Below are positions 51,565-60,630 of a stretch of DNA of 64,000 nt, piece by piece (positions within the stretch are counted from its first letter, which is position 1; every line of letters starts with the position of its first letter). This DNA is from Fontivita pretiosa (lineage in GTDB: Bacteria > Planctomycetota > Phycisphaerae > Tepidisphaerales > Tepidisphaeraceae): the NCBI RefSeq assembly GCF_050410795.1, contig NZ_CP191258.1:1178001-1242000 (forward strand), read 5' to 3'. The notes below the pieces were generated by a model. That model saw only the letters and a list, made by a program, of their open reading frames with translations, did no database searches and had not been told where the DNA came from. Made by a program: the position numbers and the translations under genes.

Positions 51565-51951
51565 ATGCTCAGCCCGCAATCCGCCTCCACTTCCACGCCG
51601 CCAAAACAACTGAAGATCAACAAGTACCCCAACCGTCGCTATTACGACACGACGCGCAGTCGCCACGTGACACTCGAGCAGATTTACAGCCTGATCCGCG
51701 ACGGCTACGAAGTACAGGTGACCGATTCGCGTACGCGCCAGGACATCACCGCCAGGGTTCTGACGCAGATCCTGATCGATCTGGATCCACAGAAACTGAG
51801 GGTCTTCCCGCTCGCCATGCTCCACCGACTGCTGCGATCCAATCCCGAGCGGGTCAATGATTTCATCGCCAAGCAGCTCAGCCAGCCGCTCAATGCCTTC
51901 CTCCAGCCCCAGCCCGACAGCCGGCCAGATTCCACGGATGAACGCCGGTGA
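51565..51951 (+). CDS. PhaR-like polyhydroxyalkanoate regulator
   Basis: 128 residues. After a short Ser/Thr-rich start comes the PHB/PHA accumulation regulator DNA-binding domain: KQLKINKYPNRRYYDTTRSRHVTLEQIYSLIRDG and YEVQVTDSRTRQDITARVLTQILID, almost the family consensus. The second half (VFPLAMLHRLLRSNPERVNDFIAKQL) is helical and shorter than in proteobacterial PhaR. It is expected to repress phasin or PHA-related genes and to sense polymer granules. No pha gene is in the window, so the regulon is unknown. Confidence 0.85.
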   Translation: MLSPQSASTSTPPKQLKINKYPNRRYYDTTRSRHVTLEQIYSLIRDGYEVQVTDSRTRQDITARVLTQILIDLDPQKLRVFPLAMLHRLLRSNPERVNDFIAKQLSQPLNAFLQPQPDSRPDSTDERR

Positions 51952-52046
51952 ATCCGATCAGGCCCGCAGCCTCCCATCGGGCGTGCCCATTTTGTGTAGC
52001 GCGCAAACGACGGCGCAGTTGAATCTTCGACAGCGGTTTCTTGTGT

Positions 52047-52065
52047 CACGAGCGTCCCGCTCGTG
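52047..52065. repeat. Short palindrome CACGAGCG-TCC-CGCTCGTG
   Basis: Perfect 8-bp arms with a 3-base loop, followed by a second GC-rich imperfect inverted repeat up to about 52100. It lies between the PhaR-like gene (stop at 51951) and the next start at 52251, and may act as a terminator or be a dispersed element. Confidence 0.6.
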
Positions 52066-52250
52066 TGCTTCGCGCCCGCGCGGGTGAGACACCCGCGATA
52101 CAAACCGGCATGCCCCTGCTCGCATTTCCCCGCCGGTCCAGGATCGCTCAGTTCACTATGCAGGCGCACTTCCGGAAATCCGGGCACACGCTGCCCATTC
52201 AGGCGCGGCCGACGCCATACAATCAGACGATTCCCACAGGGAGGCATCCG

Positions 52251-53279
52251 ATGCTCATCCGGCTGATCCTTGGGATTTGTCTGCTGACAGCGCCCTCGCC
52301 TGCCGAGTCGGGCGGTGTGGATACCAACCCGCAGAAAACTTCGCAATCCCACGCATCTTCCTCGCTCTCAGCTCTGCTGGATGCGATTCGCACTGCGCCG
52401 GAGCCAAGTCAGGTCATCAGCGCCTACGCCAACGCCGTGGCGCACAGCAGCGAGCAGATGCTCATCGATCAGGCCTTCGTCGCACGCATGGTGGAGCTGG
52501 GATTTCCGGACCTGGCCGAAGCACAGGCGGCCAGCATCATCCGGCAAACTTCGCGCGACGGGCTGGCGTGGGCGGTGCTCGCCTTCGCCAATGCCCGACG
52601 CGGCCAGCTCCAGCCGGCGATCATTCACATCGCCAGGGCCACGGACGCAACACCCAATCATCCCTTCGTTATGCGCACGGCGGCGCAAATCGTCGCCTGG
52701 TACGATGCGCTAAACGATGAGCACAAACGCCCGATAGCTGATGCAGCTCATCAAGTCGCCGACATCCGCAGCAGCCTGGGCTCGCGAGCGACGTTTGTTC
52801 ATGCGTACGACGAAGCAGCCCGGGCCATCCAGGCCGCCCAAACCGCCGCAAGCACAACACAACCGCCGCACACGCCGCCGCCCGTGGTGCTGCTCGGTTC
52901 CCCGCCAGATGCCGTCGCCGGGACGTTCTGCCTGCCCGCCGCTGTTGCGCACGGCGACTACGGGATGTATGACTTTGGATTCGGACCGATCATCACGTAC
53001 TTGGATCCTGGCGCGGCCTACTTCGCGCGGCATCGCGGCGGCTTCGGCGGGCATCTCGGTCGCGGATTTTACGGATACGAAAGCGTCTACATCAGTTCCT
53101 GGGCGCTGCGGCACTCCCCCGCCGCCCGCATCGCCGCAGCCGCCGCCGCTGGGCCTTTCGTCTCACGCTTCCCGGCGGCGCCACGCATTGGCCTGGTTCC
53201 CATCCGCGATTACCACGATCATCGCTTCCACACGCACCGCTCCCCCGGCGGCATCTGGCGCGGCCAGTTTCGGCGGTAA
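52251..53279 (+). CDS. Secreted hypothetical protein
   Basis: 342 residues. The ATG at 52251 follows AGGGAGG, and a signal peptide begins there (MLIRLILGICLLTAPSPAES), so longer in-frame versions are rejected. Residues 40-170 are helical, TPR-like (LDAIRTAPEPSQVISAYANAVAH, GLAWAVLAFANARRGQLQPAIIHIARATDATPNH). The C-terminal third is rich in Gly, Tyr, Phe, His and Arg (RHRGGFGGHLGRGFYGYESVY ... YHDHRFHTHRSPGG). No family is assigned; a periplasmic or surface location is likely. Confidence 0.7.
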   Translation: MLIRLILGICLLTAPSPAESGGVDTNPQKTSQSHASSSLSALLDAIRTAPEPSQVISAYANAVAHSSEQMLIDQAFVARMVELGFPDLAEAQAASIIRQTSRDGLAWAVLAFANARRGQLQPAIIHIARATDATPNHPFVMRTAAQIVAWYDALNDEHKRPIADAAHQVADIRSSLGSRATFVHAYDEAARAIQAAQTAASTTQPPHTPPPVVLLGSPPDAVAGTFCLPAAVAHGDYGMYDFGFGPIITYLDPGAAYFARHRGGFGGHLGRGFYGYESVYISSWALRHSPAARIAAAAAAGPFVSRFPAAPRIGLVPIRDYHDHRFHTHRSPGGIWRGQFRR

Positions 53280-53385
53280 TACCTTCGGAATCGCAATGCG
53301 TCGCCCAGGGAATCCGACATCTGCTGCAAATCGCCGAGCACTTTGGCTCTAACACACACGAGCCATTTCGTGCATACTACTGGTC

Positions 53386-54555
53386 ATGAACGCAGACGGA
53401 TCGCCGCTTCGACGGACTTTGAGCATCCTCCAGCGCGGAATCGAGCAGCAACTGCACATCGGCGCACAACTTTACGTGTCACATCGCGGCACGGTGCTGG
53501 CCGACGTGGCGATTGGCGAATCACGCGCCGATGTGCCGATGTCGCCCGAGACGATCAACCCCTGGATGAGCAGCGTCAAGCCGATCGTCGCGGTGGCGGT
53601 GGCACAGCTCTGGCAGCACGGATTGCTGGACCTGGACGATCGCGTCGCCCGACACATCCCCGAATTCGGCGTCCGCGGCAAGGAGCCGATTACCATCCGG
53701 CATCTGCTCACGCATACTGGCGGATTTCGCGCCGTCATCGGACTTCAGTGGAATGACCCGTTTCAGGACGCAGTCGCCAAAGTGTGTGAGACACCCCAGG
53801 AACCGCGATGGGTCCCGGGACGCACAGCCGGCTACAACCCCAACGGCGCGTGGTACATCCTGGCCGAGCTGCTGCGCCGGCTCGACGGCCGCCCGATCGA
53901 TGAGTACGTCCGCGAGGCGATTTTCCTGCCGCTGGGGATGCATCACTCGTGGCTGGGGATCAGGCCAGAGGTGTATCGCGCCTATGGCCGACGGATCGGG
54001 TACGTCTACGATACCAGCACTGGCGAGGTGCGGAGTCCCAAATACGGCAACACCGAAGACGATGCCGCCGTTATCCGCCCCGGCGCCAATGGCCGCGGGC
54101 CGATCCGCGAGCTCGCTCGCTTCTACGAAGCGCTGCTCCACAAGGACAAAACCAGGCTCCTGCTGATGCCGCAGACGATCGAGGCCATGGTGGCCCGGCA
54201 TCGCGCGGGCATGTTTGACCTGACCTTCAAGCACGTGATCGACTGGGGACTGGGATTCATCATCGACTCCAACCAGTACGGCCCGCAGACCCTGCCCTAC
54301 GGCTATGGTCCTCACGCCTCCCCACGCACCTTCGGCCATAGCGGGCATCAGTCTTCCTGCGCGTTCTGTGATCCGGACAATGCGTTGGTGGTGGCCTGGT
54401 TCTGCAACGGCATGCCCGGCGAGGCGAGACACAACCATCGCCAGCGCCAGATCAACCAGGCGATCTACGAAGACCTGGGACTGGTGCCCGGTTCACCGCG
54501 CGCGACGGATGAGGCTCAATCGATCGCGCCCGCAGTGCAACCTGCGCATGCGTGA
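53386..54555 (+). CDS. Serine hydrolase of the beta-lactamase/EstB class
   Basis: 389 residues without a signal peptide. The class C beta-lactamase-like fold shows NPWMSSVKPIVAVAVAQLWQHGLLDLDD (SxxK with the nucleophilic Ser near residue 62), ITIRHLLTHTGGF, the second motif Tyr in GYNPNGAWYILAELLRRLDG, and a late FGHSGHQSSCAFCDPDN corresponding to the HxG region. Such proteins act as esterases or peptidases on small amide or ester substrates. The actual substrate is not predictable. Confidence 0.85.
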   Translation: MNADGSPLRRTLSILQRGIEQQLHIGAQLYVSHRGTVLADVAIGESRADVPMSPETINPWMSSVKPIVAVAVAQLWQHGLLDLDDRVARHIPEFGVRGKEPITIRHLLTHTGGFRAVIGLQWNDPFQDAVAKVCETPQEPRWVPGRTAGYNPNGAWYILAELLRRLDGRPIDEYVREAIFLPLGMHHSWLGIRPEVYRAYGRRIGYVYDTSTGEVRSPKYGNTEDDAAVIRPGANGRGPIRELARFYEALLHKDKTRLLLMPQTIEAMVARHRAGMFDLTFKHVIDWGLGFIIDSNQYGPQTLPYGYGPHASPRTFGHSGHQSSCAFCDPDNALVVAWFCNGMPGEARHNHRQRQINQAIYEDLGLVPGSPRATDEAQSIAPAVQPAHA

Positions 54556-54591
54556 CTCGTTTGTCTTTGGTCGATGTCGCGCGATCGGTCT

Positions 54592-56016
54592 TCAACGAAA
54601 CTCTTCGGGCATCTGGAAAGCAGCGGCCGAGTCGTCTGAAGTGTCGGCAAACCGCCGCCGTCCCCAGGTCAGCCACTCCTCTTGAAGTTTCTGCCAGTTC
54701 ATGCCGCGTGCCTCCAGAACCCGGGTCGCGTTTTGCCCGTCGGCCAGATCACGAGCCAGCGAGCGCAACAGCTCGACATCGTTTTCGACCAGATACGCGA
54801 CGACGGATGCGAGCTGCGCGTAGTGCTGGGCCGTGATCGGCGAGTCAAACAGGATCGCCAGCGGCTTGAACAAGCCCTTGCCGGCGGGGTCGATCGGCTT
54901 GGCGAACTGCGCCGCCAGTTCCCGCCGCGACAGCGACTGCGGATGCACGCACGCCTGCACATAGCTGGCGATGCCCTCCTGAAGCGGCGTGTGTGGTGGA
55001 TGCCCGCTGAGCAGCCGCAGGTCGCGCGCGACAATCGCGTGGGCCGACTCGTGCAGATAAACCGGCCGCCGCGGGCCAAGCTCGGCGCGATAGGTCGAGG
55101 TTGCGACGTCCTGCACGCTGTATCCACCCTGGGTTGGCGGGCGGATCTCAGCCTGCCACTGCTCGCCGAGCCGCTCGTAGAACGCCTTCTCATCCTCGGC
55201 TCCTGCAAAGATCAGCAGCGCCACCGGCCCAAGCTCATCGGTCGGTCGCACCGCCTCGCCAAAGACGCGCCGCACAAACGCGCGGGCGTTGCGCATGTCG
55301 TGCAGCAGCCGGGACAGCTCCGGCTTTCCTATCGCCGGCTGCGCGTCGCTGGCCACCAGAAGACCGTCTTGCAACACACACTCCCGCAGGCGCGACCCGA
55401 ACGCCAGATCCATCAGCCACTGGGCGCGCTGCTCGTCGGTCTGGGCGCCGCTCAAGCGAAGTTCATCCAAATCAATGCGTTTGGCGGGCGATTCGACGCG
55501 CAAGGCCAGCCCGCGAACCTCGTCCCAGTCCCCCACGCGCGCGTTGTCCCACCGCCACGTCCGCAACGGCGCATCCACTTCGATCCACTGCTGGCCCGGA
55601 TCGAGCTGGAACCGTCGCTGGAAGATCGGTCGGCCGCGCGCATCCAGCGCCAGCCAGCGGAGCCGAACCCGCTGAGTCGCATCGGGCGCGCGCAGCATCG
55701 CGACAAGCGAGTCGCGATCCGCAAATCCCCTGTTCAGCTTCAGGTCGAGCCGCACGTATGCCCCCCGTTCAGCAGAATCTCCATCCAGATCCATCCGAAG
55801 GAACGATCGCCCACCCGCAGCCGAGGGATCGGTAACGATGCGCGCTTTGGCGTTCCGTGAGGTCGCAAGCTCCTGGACGGCCCCAGCCTCGAAGTCCGCG
55901 ATCAACTCATCGCTCAGGCCGGCCGATTGCGATATCGCCACCGATCGCGCAAGCACCAGAATCAGCAGGCTGGCGATCACGGCGGGAACGGGCGCGCGTC
56001 GTTGCATGGACTGCAT
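54592..56016 (-). CDS. Secreted zinc-peptidase-like protein (HExxH, peptidase MA type)
   Basis: About 474 residues from the ATG at 56014-56016 (or 56007), with a signal peptide (VPAVIASLLILVLARSVAISQS). The first half is a beta-sandwich binding-type domain (VQELATSRNAKARIVTDPSAAGGRSFLRMDLDG). The second half holds YLHESAHAIVARD, a full HExxH zinc site, and 20-odd residues later LQEGIASYVQACV, where Glu would be the third ligand, the gluzincin/MA-like arrangement. The open frame runs on to 58059, but that part lies opposite the large surface gene and is not coding. Confidence 0.8.
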   Translation of the reverse strand: MQSMQRRAPVPAVIASLLILVLARSVAISQSAGLSDELIADFEAGAVQELATSRNAKARIVTDPSAAGGRSFLRMDLDGDSAERGAYVRLDLKLNRGFADRDSLVAMLRAPDATQRVRLRWLALDARGRPIFQRRFQLDPGQQWIEVDAPLRTWRWDNARVGDWDEVRGLALRVESPAKRIDLDELRLSGAQTDEQRAQWLMDLAFGSRLRECVLQDGLLVASDAQPAIGKPELSRLLHDMRNARAFVRRVFGEAVRPTDELGPVALLIFAGAEDEKAFYERLGEQWQAEIRPPTQGGYSVQDVATSTYRAELGPRRPVYLHESAHAIVARDLRLLSGHPPHTPLQEGIASYVQACVHPQSLSRRELAAQFAKPIDPAGKGLFKPLAILFDSPITAQHYAQLASVVAYLVENDVELLRSLARDLADGQNATRVLEARGMNWQKLQEEWLTWGRRRFADTSDDSAAAFQMPEEFR

Positions 56017-56115
56017 GGTAGACCTGATCAGGTCACTATTCGACCACGCCGCAACCATTAGCATGGCTCGTCGCAACTGGCGTGCGAACAACCGAACCGT
56101 CTTGGGAGACGAGCC

Positions 56116-59100
56116 ATGACCAATTCCCGCTCGCATCGCAATTCTGTTTCCGCATCGCGCAGTCACCACGTCGGCACAACCGATCAGCGCCACAGGCGCC
56201 GCACGCGGCGGCTGATGGCCGGCGCCGTCGCAGCGGCCGTTGCCGCGGTTGCGGGCGTCGCCAAAGGCGATGGGAACTTTGACGGCGGACAGGTCTCGCT
56301 GACGCAGACGCGGCAGTGGATCGCGCCCGGACCTGTTCCGGGCATCAACTGGAACCTGGACACATTGCCGCTGCCGGCCGACGCCCTGGCGTTCGCCGAA
56401 TGTGGCGACGGGCGCGTCGATCTGATGGGCATGCTTCACACGCATCCGGAAATGAAAATCGCCGACTGGGTCACCTACGACTGGTTCAACGGGGCGCTGG
56501 AGATCAACGGCGCCACGGCCGCCATAAACGTCGGCGCCACCGTCGATACGACCTACGGCTCGGCCTATTTCGCCGATGGAAACACGATCGGAGCGGACCT
56601 GTCGCTGACCAGCTCGCTCACCATCAACTTCCATCACGTCAACAGCGGCGCGTTGCGGCTTTCGGGGCGCCTCAGCGGCAATGCCAACCTCATCGTCGTC
56701 CGCGCGCCCGCCGGCGCAAACGTGCGATCGCTCTACATCGAGCAGGACAACGCCGCTTATGCCGGCAACGTCTCGATCACCACCGGAACCGCAGTCCGCC
56801 TCCTCGAGACCGGGCGAACCGGCACCGGCATCATCAACCTCGACGGCGGCGATCTGGACATCCTCTCCGAAGTGCCCGGCGGCGAGGTCCTGACCAATTC
56901 CGTCTTCTCGGCCATGGGACGTATCCGCGCCGAGCGCAACTACACGCTCAACCCCATGCCCCCGACGCCTCCGACGCTGGCCACCCACGTCATCCGCGAC
57001 ATCACCATCGACAACCCCGCGATGCTCGGCGGCAGCAACGACGCCTACATCGAGTTCGCCGCCGACAGCGGATACAGCTTCACCACGCGGCGGATGGTGC
57101 TGGGCAACGCCGGCGTGGCGGCGCCGGGGTCGCGCACCGTCATCGTCAACAACGGCAGCCACTATGACGGAACCGCAGGCTCGCGAAGGCTCACCGGCCC
57201 CAACCGTCTGGGCGAAACGCTCGTCACCACAACTGTGTCCTCCGGAGCGGGCAACCCCTCGTTCTTCGACATCGATCCGATCATTCAAGGCGGGCACACC
57301 CTGTTCAAACGCGGCACCGGCGTGCTTGTCATCGACGGCGACAACCAGACCACCTCGATGGGGCGAAAAATCATCGACGAGGGCGTGATCAGCTTTTCCA
57401 CGCCGCTCAGCTATGGCACGACCAACGGCCTCGCCGGCGGACCGGCGGTGTCGGTGCTGCTTCGCGGCGGACCGGCGCCGGTTTCGGCGGGCATGGGTGT
57501 CGGCTACGCCACTGCCGTGCCGCCCAATCTGCTCACCACCGGCTCGATCCCCGGACAAAGCGGCGCGATCGACATCGATGTCACAGCGAACCCGGCGGCC
57601 ATCGCGCTGCCGATCGTCAACACGGCCGGCACGAACACGGCGCTGCGCATCGGCTCCAGCGGCCGCGGCGTGCAGACCGGGCCGATCCTGCCCTTCGTGA
57701 ATTTTGCGGCCGGAGAGGGTTTCTACTTCCTCGGCGGCGGCGGGGGCGAGCTGGAGATCGCCACGCCACTGGGTCCGGCGCCGGGCGCGAACCGAACCGT
57801 CGTCGAGATGGGCACGACCGGGCAATTGCTGCCCGGACGTGTGAGCCTCACCGCGCCGATCAATGGCGGCGGCACCATCCGCACCCATATCCGCGCCGGC
57901 ACCCTGGCGGCGCTGCCACCGGGAGTCCTGGCCAACCAGGCCTTCACCTCGCTCGGAGCGTACTCCACCGCGCTGAGCACGGCCAGCTACTACACCGCCG
58001 CGCCAGCCAACACCCCCTACGACGGCCCAGGGCAACTTCTGCTCGATCACGTCGCACACAACAACGGGCTGTACAACTACGCCGCCGGCGGCTCATTCGG
58101 GGCGGCGCCGCTGCTGCTCGACGGCGGCGCCATCGGGTGGACCGGCGATGTCAGTCTCAATGCCCTGCCCGGCACCTACAACATGCCGCTCTCCTCGACG
58201 CTTTACCAGTCCGCCGCCGCCCCATCGGCGCCGCTGCTGACCGCCGTGCTGCATCTGGGAGGCGAGCACAGCGCCGGAACCATGATCGCCAACTTCCCGA
58301 TCAGCGACAACTTCAACACGCCGGTCGCTTTGCTCAAGAGCGGAGTCAACAGCACGCTCGATCTCACCCCGCTGCCGGTGCACCCGTTCAGCGGCGGGCT
58401 GGGCATCATGGGAGGCGTGGTCATCACCAACTTCCCTGAACAGCTCGGACGAAACACGGTGACCATCGACGACGGCGGCGAGCTGTCGATCGTCGCCCCG
58501 CCGCCGGGCGGAGGGCTTACGTTCCCGCAGATGCTGCGTGTGGCCAACGGCGTGGAGCGAAGATCCAGTGTCGTGCGTGTCGCGATGGGGCAGATCGCCA
58601 GCTTTGTCGGGGCCACTTCTCCCATCGGCGCGCCCCTCGAGGCCGATCCTTCCGCGCCCGGATCGTTGCTGGAGAAGCAGGGTCCCGGACAGCTCAACCT
58701 CTACATGACCGCCTTCAACGCCGCCAACTACGGCTCGCCAACGAACTCCTGGGGAATCAAGGCCAGCGACGGGATCGTCTCTCTCAACCATCTGCCCGGC
58801 AACGCCTCGCCGTTCAACGGCCAGGCCGTCTTCAACGGCGGGGTTATGCAGATCGTCTCGCCGACGGGGCCGGGAGGGATCATCGTTCCTCCGCCCGTCC
58901 TGTTCGATCCCAACTACGGCTTTGCCGCGCTCAGCTCCTACGCCGGGACCAAGAGCGAGCTTCGTCTGGGTGACCAGGCGTTGTTCCACACGACCGGCGC
59001 GCAGCGCGGCGACTGGATGGGCAGGCTCCACGTGTCGATGGGGGCCAACTCGATCTTCAAGCTGGCGGCCAACGTGTTCGGCGCGCCGCTGGACACCCGC

Positions 59101-60558
59101 GGCACCGGCGAGATCACCTTCGACGGGCGAGGCGCCGTGCAGTTCACCCCCTTCCCCGGCGGCGGGCAGATCCTCTATCCGCGCGACGGCGGATTCACCA
59201 CCGCGCTGGATAACGGCGTGCTGTTCAGCGGCACCCGAGAGGCCGACATCAATGGCAACCTGCTGTTCAACAGTTCCGGCGGCGCCGGGGGCGTGGTCTT
59301 CATCGACGGCGCGGTCGTGGGCGTCGCCGCCCCGCCGCCCGTCGCGGCATCGACCTGGACCATTGGCGGCACAGGATTGACGAGCTGGAACGGAACCGTC
59401 ATCAAATGGCAGACCGAAGGGATCCCCGGCGCCGGCGGGCCGTTCGTCTCCGGCAGCGTCAACTTCAATCGCTGCGAAGGCGCGCCGGTCATCGTGCAGC
59501 CGGGAGCGACGCTGCGCATCGAGTTCGGTGTCGTCAATGCGGGAAATACCGCGGATCCGTTCACCGACAACAGCGGCCTGGCGACCACGGGCAACCACGT
59601 GAACGTCGAAAACAACGCCTCCGGCCCGGGCGTGGGCGTGCCGCCGGCGCGAGCCTTCAACATCACCCAGGGCACCAAGCGCGTGGGCGATCTGACCGTC
59701 AGTGGCTTCAATCCCGCGGCGCCTGCGTTGGGCGTCAGCGCAACTTCCGTGTATCCCGGCGCGCGGCTCGAGGCGAATCACATCCGCCAGAACCGCCTGG
59801 ACATCAACGCTGGCGCTGTCGCCATGACGTACGTCAACGGCGGCCCCGGCGGCACCAGCCGAATCCGCACGCTCAACATCGACCCGGCCGGCGGCGCGCT
59901 GGACCTGAACGACAACGACCTGATCGTGACCGGCGGAACGCTGGCAACGATCACCGGGCAGATCAAAACCGGTCTGGAGAACGGCGGCGCGTTCGACTGG
60001 CTGGGTCCGGGTATCCGCAGCACTGAAGCCAACGTCCGCAACACGGCGGCGGGAAGCTTCCTGTACGGGCTGGGCGTCATCCTCAACGACCTGGCGCAGG
60101 TCGGCGGCGTGGGGCCGATCTACGCCAGTTTCTCCGGCCAGGCCACCAGCGGCATCACCGATGTGCTCGTGAAGTTCACATACTTCGGAGATGCGGACCT
60201 GAGCGGCGCGATTGACGCCACCGATTACTCGCTGATCGACAATGGCTATGTGAACGGACTGAGCGGATGGATCAACGGCGACTTCGACTACAGCGGCGTC
60301 ATCGACGCCACCGACTATGCGCTGATCGACAACGCCTTCGTCAACCAGAGCGGCGTGCTTGCCGAGGCGATGATCGCCCGGCACGCCAAGCTGTTCAGCG
60401 GCGAGTACCTGGCGGCGCTGAGCGCCGTGCGCGCAGGCGTCATCCCCGAGCCGGCGAGCATCTGGGCATGCATCGCACCCCTGTTGATCGCCGCAGGCAC
60501 AAGCCCGCGGCGCAGTTCCGGGCGGAAGCAGCTTCCGAAAAGACTCCCGACCCCTTAA
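56116..60558 (+). CDS. Large PEP-CTERM surface protein with dockerin-like repeats
   Basis: 1480 residues. An Arg-rich leader then a hydrophobic segment (LMAGAVAAAVAAVAGVAKGDG) exports it. The body is a long beta-helix of autotransporter-like repeats (TLFKRGTGVLVIDGDNQTT, GPGQLLLDHVAHNNG, LLEKQGPGQLNLYM), with GTG-L-L type strands throughout. Two EF-hand-like dockerin units follow (GDADLSGAIDATDYSLIDN and GDFDYSGVIDATDYALIDN), then the PEP-CTERM tail IPEPASIWACIAPLLIAAG with basic residues. The final residues, PKRLPTP and the stop, are encoded by the left arm of the palindrome at 60537-60581. It likely serves as an extracellular adhesin or matrix protein. Confidence 0.85.
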   Translation: MTNSRSHRNSVSASRSHHVGTTDQRHRRRTRRLMAGAVAAAVAAVAGVAKGDGNFDGGQVSLTQTRQWIAPGPVPGINWNLDTLPLPADALAFAECGDGRVDLMGMLHTHPEMKIADWVTYDWFNGALEINGATAAINVGATVDTTYGSAYFADGNTIGADLSLTSSLTINFHHVNSGALRLSGRLSGNANLIVVRAPAGANVRSLYIEQDNAAYAGNVSITTGTAVRLLETGRTGTGIINLDGGDLDILSEVPGGEVLTNSVFSAMGRIRAERNYTLNPMPPTPPTLATHVIRDITIDNPAMLGGSNDAYIEFAADSGYSFTTRRMVLGNAGVAAPGSRTVIVNNGSHYDGTAGSRRLTGPNRLGETLVTTTVSSGAGNPSFFDIDPIIQGGHTLFKRGTGVLVIDGDNQTTSMGRKIIDEGVISFSTPLSYGTTNGLAGGPAVSVLLRGGPAPVSAGMGVGYATAVPPNLLTTGSIPGQSGAIDIDVTANPAAIALPIVNTAGTNTALRIGSSGRGVQTGPILPFVNFAAGEGFYFLGGGGGELEIATPLGPAPGANRTVVEMGTTGQLLPGRVSLTAPINGGGTIRTHIRAGTLAALPPGVLANQAFTSLGAYSTALSTASYYTAAPANTPYDGPGQLLLDHVAHNNGLYNYAAGGSFGAAPLLLDGGAIGWTGDVSLNALPGTYNMPLSSTLYQSAAAPSAPLLTAVLHLGGEHSAGTMIANFPISDNFNTPVALLKSGVNSTLDLTPLPVHPFSGGLGIMGGVVITNFPEQLGRNTVTIDDGGELSIVAPPPGGGLTFPQMLRVANGVERRSSVVRVAMGQIASFVGATSPIGAPLEADPSAPGSLLEKQGPGQLNLYMTAFNAANYGSPTNSWGIKASDGIVSLNHLPGNASPFNGQAVFNGGVMQIVSPTGPGGIIVPPPVLFDPNYGFAALSSYAGTKSELRLGDQALFHTTGAQRGDWMGRLHVSMGANSIFKLAANVFGAPLDTRGTGEITFDGRGAVQFTPFPGGGQILYPRDGGFTTALDNGVLFSGTREADINGNLLFNSSGGAGGVVFIDGAVVGVAAPPPVAASTWTIGGTGLTSWNGTVIKWQTEGIPGAGGPFVSGSVNFNRCEGAPVIVQPGATLRIEFGVVNAGNTADPFTDNSGLATTGNHVNVENNASGPGVGVPPARAFNITQGTKRVGDLTVSGFNPAAPALGVSATSVYPGARLEANHIRQNRLDINAGAVAMTYVNGGPGGTSRIRTLNIDPAGGALDLNDNDLIVTGGTLATITGQIKTGLENGGAFDWLGPGIRSTEANVRNTAAGSFLYGLGVILNDLAQVGGVGPIYASFSGQATSGITDVLVKFTYFGDADLSGAIDATDYSLIDNGYVNGLSGWINGDFDYSGVIDATDYALIDNAFVNQSGVLAEAMIARHAKLFSGEYLAALSAVRAGVIPEPASIWACIAPLLIAAGTSPRRSSGRKQLPKRLPTP

Positions 60559-60581
60559 AATAAGGGGTCGGGAGTCTTTTC
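60537..60581. repeat. 45-bp palindromic repeat at the end of the surface-protein gene
   Basis: 21-bp arms (GACTCCCGACCCCTTA core) around an AAA loop; the stop codon TAA of the upstream gene spans arm and loop. Partial copies follow at 60598-60635 (CACTCCCGACCCCTTTTTCAG, then CCGACCCCTTTTTCAG), the last of which supplies the stop codon of the convergent GH88 gene. Here the hairpin could act as a two-way terminator. Confidence 0.9.
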
Positions 60582-60630
60582 CCGGCGCATCAAAAACACT
60601 CCCGACCCCTTTTTCAGTCCGACCCCTTTT

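Noticed and set aside
56017..58059. Extension of the HExxH protein frame to 1155 residues
   Set aside because: The extra part is antisense to the surface-protein gene, low in complexity and Arg/Gly/Asp-rich, as expected from GC-rich third positions; the signal peptide at 56014 marks the real start.
58093..60384. 763-residue minus-strand open frame opposite the surface-protein gene
   Set aside because: Antisense artefact of high GC; no family motifs, while the plus strand has repeats, dockerin units and a PEP-CTERM tail.
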